From Populus alba (lineage: Eukaryota > Streptophyta > Magnoliopsida > Malpighiales > Salicaceae): 64,000 nucleotides of DNA. Positions 61,436 through 64,000 of this stretch are shown here, in pieces. Location: contig NC_133298.1 of NCBI RefSeq assembly GCF_005239225.2, forward strand, positions 3,596,001 to 3,660,000. Direction: 5' to 3'. The stretch's first letter is position 1. The number at the start of each line of letters is the position of its first letter. The position numbers and the translations under genes were made by a program. The notes under the pieces were generated by a model that was not told the DNA's origin, did no database searches, and saw nothing but the letters and a program-made list of their open reading frames with translations.

Positions 61436-64000
61436 TTTAAAAAAAAAATCAAACACGTGATTAAAACCCATTACCCAAGCATTCATTGATGCATTCATTG
61501 ATTAATTCTTGTCTTTATACAATTAAAATTAAAATTAGATCTAAAAAATCACTAACAGTGCAAATATATATGATGTGGGGCTGTGATTTATCCACGTGGG
61601 TCCTGCTCTCTATCATCACAGCTGCAAGAAGTCATTGTTTCGGACCGCACGTTTCGGGGTTCGCACCGTCACGGCATGACGTGGCGCCGTTTCGATGGCT
61701 GAACTTAGCAGCAACCAATAGGGATGCGACTTCTGTAATTCTCGTTGGGACCCACTTGTGATTTCTTTTGCTGTTTTAGAGTGCTCAGCATGGATTTAAT
61801 GTACTCGTATAAAAAATTAAAAAAAAATATTTTAATATATTTTTAAGTTAAAAATAATTTTTCTACTTAAATTGGACGGTTCTACATTGGAAGTTTCTAC
61901 TGGATTTTGTCTCTTGGGAGTTTTTAAAGGACAAATTCGCCCCTCATTATGGGCAAGCCATTGATTAAGGTAAAACAGGGTCTGGTTAGATTTATTACAT
62001 GACAATGTATTCTAATGCCAATAATTGGATGGAGATTTGAAGTCTTTTCACGAAACAAGAATTAACCCTCCTCTTGTTTCCAAGCATTTAGTTACTATTT
62101 TAAAATAATATAAATTTATTTTATAATTTAATTTGTTTCTTTAATAAAATATATTCTAATTTTTTCTATATTTATCTTTTCAATTTTAAGACATTAACCA
62201 GGTACAATCTACCATAATATTTTTTTTTCTTAGATTTCTTAAGTTATTTTTGATGAATATATGAAATTGAATTAAATAGATTTTTGTTCCAATACTTTAT
62301 TACTTGGAAGCTATTATAGACAAAAAGATCTAAGCAGGTCTATTATATAATTTGAAAATATCTTTTTGTGATATTCAATAAATATAAAATTAAAAAAGTT
62401 TGAAGGTTTGTAAATCGTTTTTCTTTCCTGGATTTTAAGAAATAAATTTGAACTAGAGACCTTATATAAGTTTTTCATCATATATAGACTATTACATCAA
62501 ACATCTATTGTTGGGGTCTCTCTACATGTTAAAGAATATATATATTTAATATTTACTTTTGCTTCAAATAACCTTCAACATGTAAATTATTTTATTCATG
62601 TATTATTAGATTACCATTAGGCAAAAATTAGACATTTTCAGTATGTGTATTCTCTCTTCATCTTGTTGCAACTATATATGGGGGCAGCTTTGGAATCAAA
62701 AGTTCAAAAAATATCTAGGAGTATAATGTATACCTGCCAGAAGTACGATATACTCAAAGCATGGAGTATGAATACACGGGGTAGGCCATATACGATAGAG
62801 AAATTATACATAATCATGTACTGTATAGAAATCGAAAGGACAGTTCACCAGCTTTTTATACAGAAGAAAATAAAAATATAGTAATTAAAACAAGAAAGTG
62901 GTAGAAAAAGTTTCTGGGCCCAACACAATGTTTTGTTTATTAGACCAAACCTCCAAAAGGGATAAACCTCTTCAAAGCTAGCTAGAAAGGGGCGCCAGTC
63001 GGTATAAAATCTAGTGAACATTCATATTTGTCTGAAGTCTATATGTGCAATGATAATTATGAATTATTTAATTATAAATTTGATCATGGTCCCAGTTGTA
63101 AGTAGCTGGGACCAATATTTTAGGGTGCATACTTTTTATCAGATATTTCTTTCATGCGAAGACATTTTTTTGGGACCAATTTCTTAATATATATGATCCA
63201 CTAACAACAATTCTTTTAAATATATTCTCAAAAGAAAAAAAAAAAAAAGGGGGAGGGGTATTTATTTCTTGAAAGGTGACTTCATTGGAGCGAAGGTTCA
63301 AGTAAATTATAAAAAATAGTGTCAAATCATCAAATGATGAAGTAAATATTTCTATAGAATATAAAATTTTGATTAAATGATGAATGTTATAGCTATGAAA
63401 GTAGCTTGACAAATTACATTATTTGTAATGTGGTGTTGACATGGTTCTCCAGCTCTCTTGCTTTCAACCTTTTTCTGTAATTTGGCCTTTTAATTTTCTT
63501 AATAAATTTGCTTGTTCTAAAAAAACAAAAATTGTACGTACACATGGGCATGTGAATCTACACTCTCTAACTATTTAAAAAACATTTTTAACTTAAAAAA
63601 AATATTTTTTTAATGTTTTTTTATATAATTTTGACATATTAATGTAAAAACTAAATCTAAAAAAAAATAAAATTTTAAAAAATACATTCATCACAATCTC
63701 CAACACACCGTCGACACCCTTTATCACCAAGGTATGTTCTTGGCCTTCCATCACATGCATGCATTATAAGCAGCGTTATAGTGTTATACCCTAGTCTACA
63801 TGACAATGGACCTTCGCCTATAGTTAGCAGGTTATGGCGATGATTGATTCGAGCTCCAACTTGGATGCCAAGTTGTGAAGTGCGCCGAGATTTTGAGTAT
63901 ATTCATGGAAAAATGTTGAGAACCATCATATTTTTATTGGATTGCAGTTGAAAAAAAACATAATTAAAAAGTACTTTTTATTACACTGTTAGTTGTAAAA
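61436..64000. other. Intergenic sequence to the window end
   Basis: A GC-richer island at 61570-61760 carries CCACGTGGG (G-box core 61593-61598) and TGACGTGGC (61677-61685), typical plant ABRE/bZIP sites, but no gene is evident next to it. The remainder is AT-rich. A 9-bp perfect hairpin TGGTCCCAG/CTGGGACCA lies at 63087-63114, and a repeat-family copy at about 63570-63720. Confidence 0.35.

Noticed and set aside
63087..63114. Perfect 9-bp stem TGGTCCCAG/CTGGGACCA
   Set aside because: Short hairpins of this size are common by chance and nothing around it suggests a function.
1..64000. tRNA, rRNA, CRISPR array, known microRNA precursors, autonomous retrotransposon coding regions
   Set aside because: None were seen by eye: no tRNA-like T-arm boxes in context, no mature sequences of common conserved plant miRNAs, no gag-pol or transposase frames.

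Overview
This is a plant nuclear window, and the best fit is a poplar (Populus or another Salicaceae). The DNA is AT-rich, the genes carry many introns, and the intergenic space is full of AT-rich MITE-like repeats and microsatellites. The gene models match woody eudicot families closely. Six protein-coding genes can be rebuilt with intact frames: a BAG7-type co-chaperone (+, about 1.8-5.9 kb), a trehalose-6-phosphate phosphatase (+, 21.0-23.3 kb), a single-exon BAHD acyltransferase (-, 24.3-25.6 kb), a vacuolar acid invertase (+, 30.4-34.7 kb), an SKS1/SKU5-type GPI-anchored multicopper-oxidase-like protein (+, 43.7-48.1 kb) and a VND-type NAC transcription factor (-, 52.6-53.9 kb, with a probable leader exon reaching 57.1 kb). 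For every multi-exon gene I fixed splice sites by eye. All exon sums are multiples of three, and all introns are GT-AG except one GC-AG intron in the NAC gene.

Layout. 0-1.8 kb: a GC-rich non-autonomous transposon with an 8-bp target duplication, then the BAG7 upstream region. 1.8-6 kb: BAG7, with a 0.47-kb foldback element in its second intron. 6-18.4 kb: gene-poor, AT-rich sequence with degenerate tandem repeats, MITE-like copies and a frameshifted coding-like remnant near 8.5-8.9 kb. 18.4-23.3 kb: the TPP gene with a long intron-containing leader that carries two overlapping upstream ORFs. 24.3-26.7 kb: the BAHD gene and a possible leader. 30.2-34.7 kb: invertase with its 9-nt exon. 34.7-43.5 kb: intergenic, including a roughly 65-bp minisatellite. 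43.5-48.3 kb: SKS1, whose leader contains a start-stop (ATGTAA) mini-uORF. 48.3-52.6 kb: intergenic. 52.6-57.1 kb: the VND-type NAC. 57.1-64 kb: intergenic with tandem repeats.

The genes do not form an obvious cluster. Loose themes are carbohydrate signalling and sucrose breakdown (TPP, invertase) and cell wall or xylem (SKS1, VND). The most interesting signals are post-transcriptional switches outside the coding frames: the SKS1 AUG-stop, the TPP uORFs, and the GC-AG intron of the VND gene, whose retention would give a truncated NAC protein.
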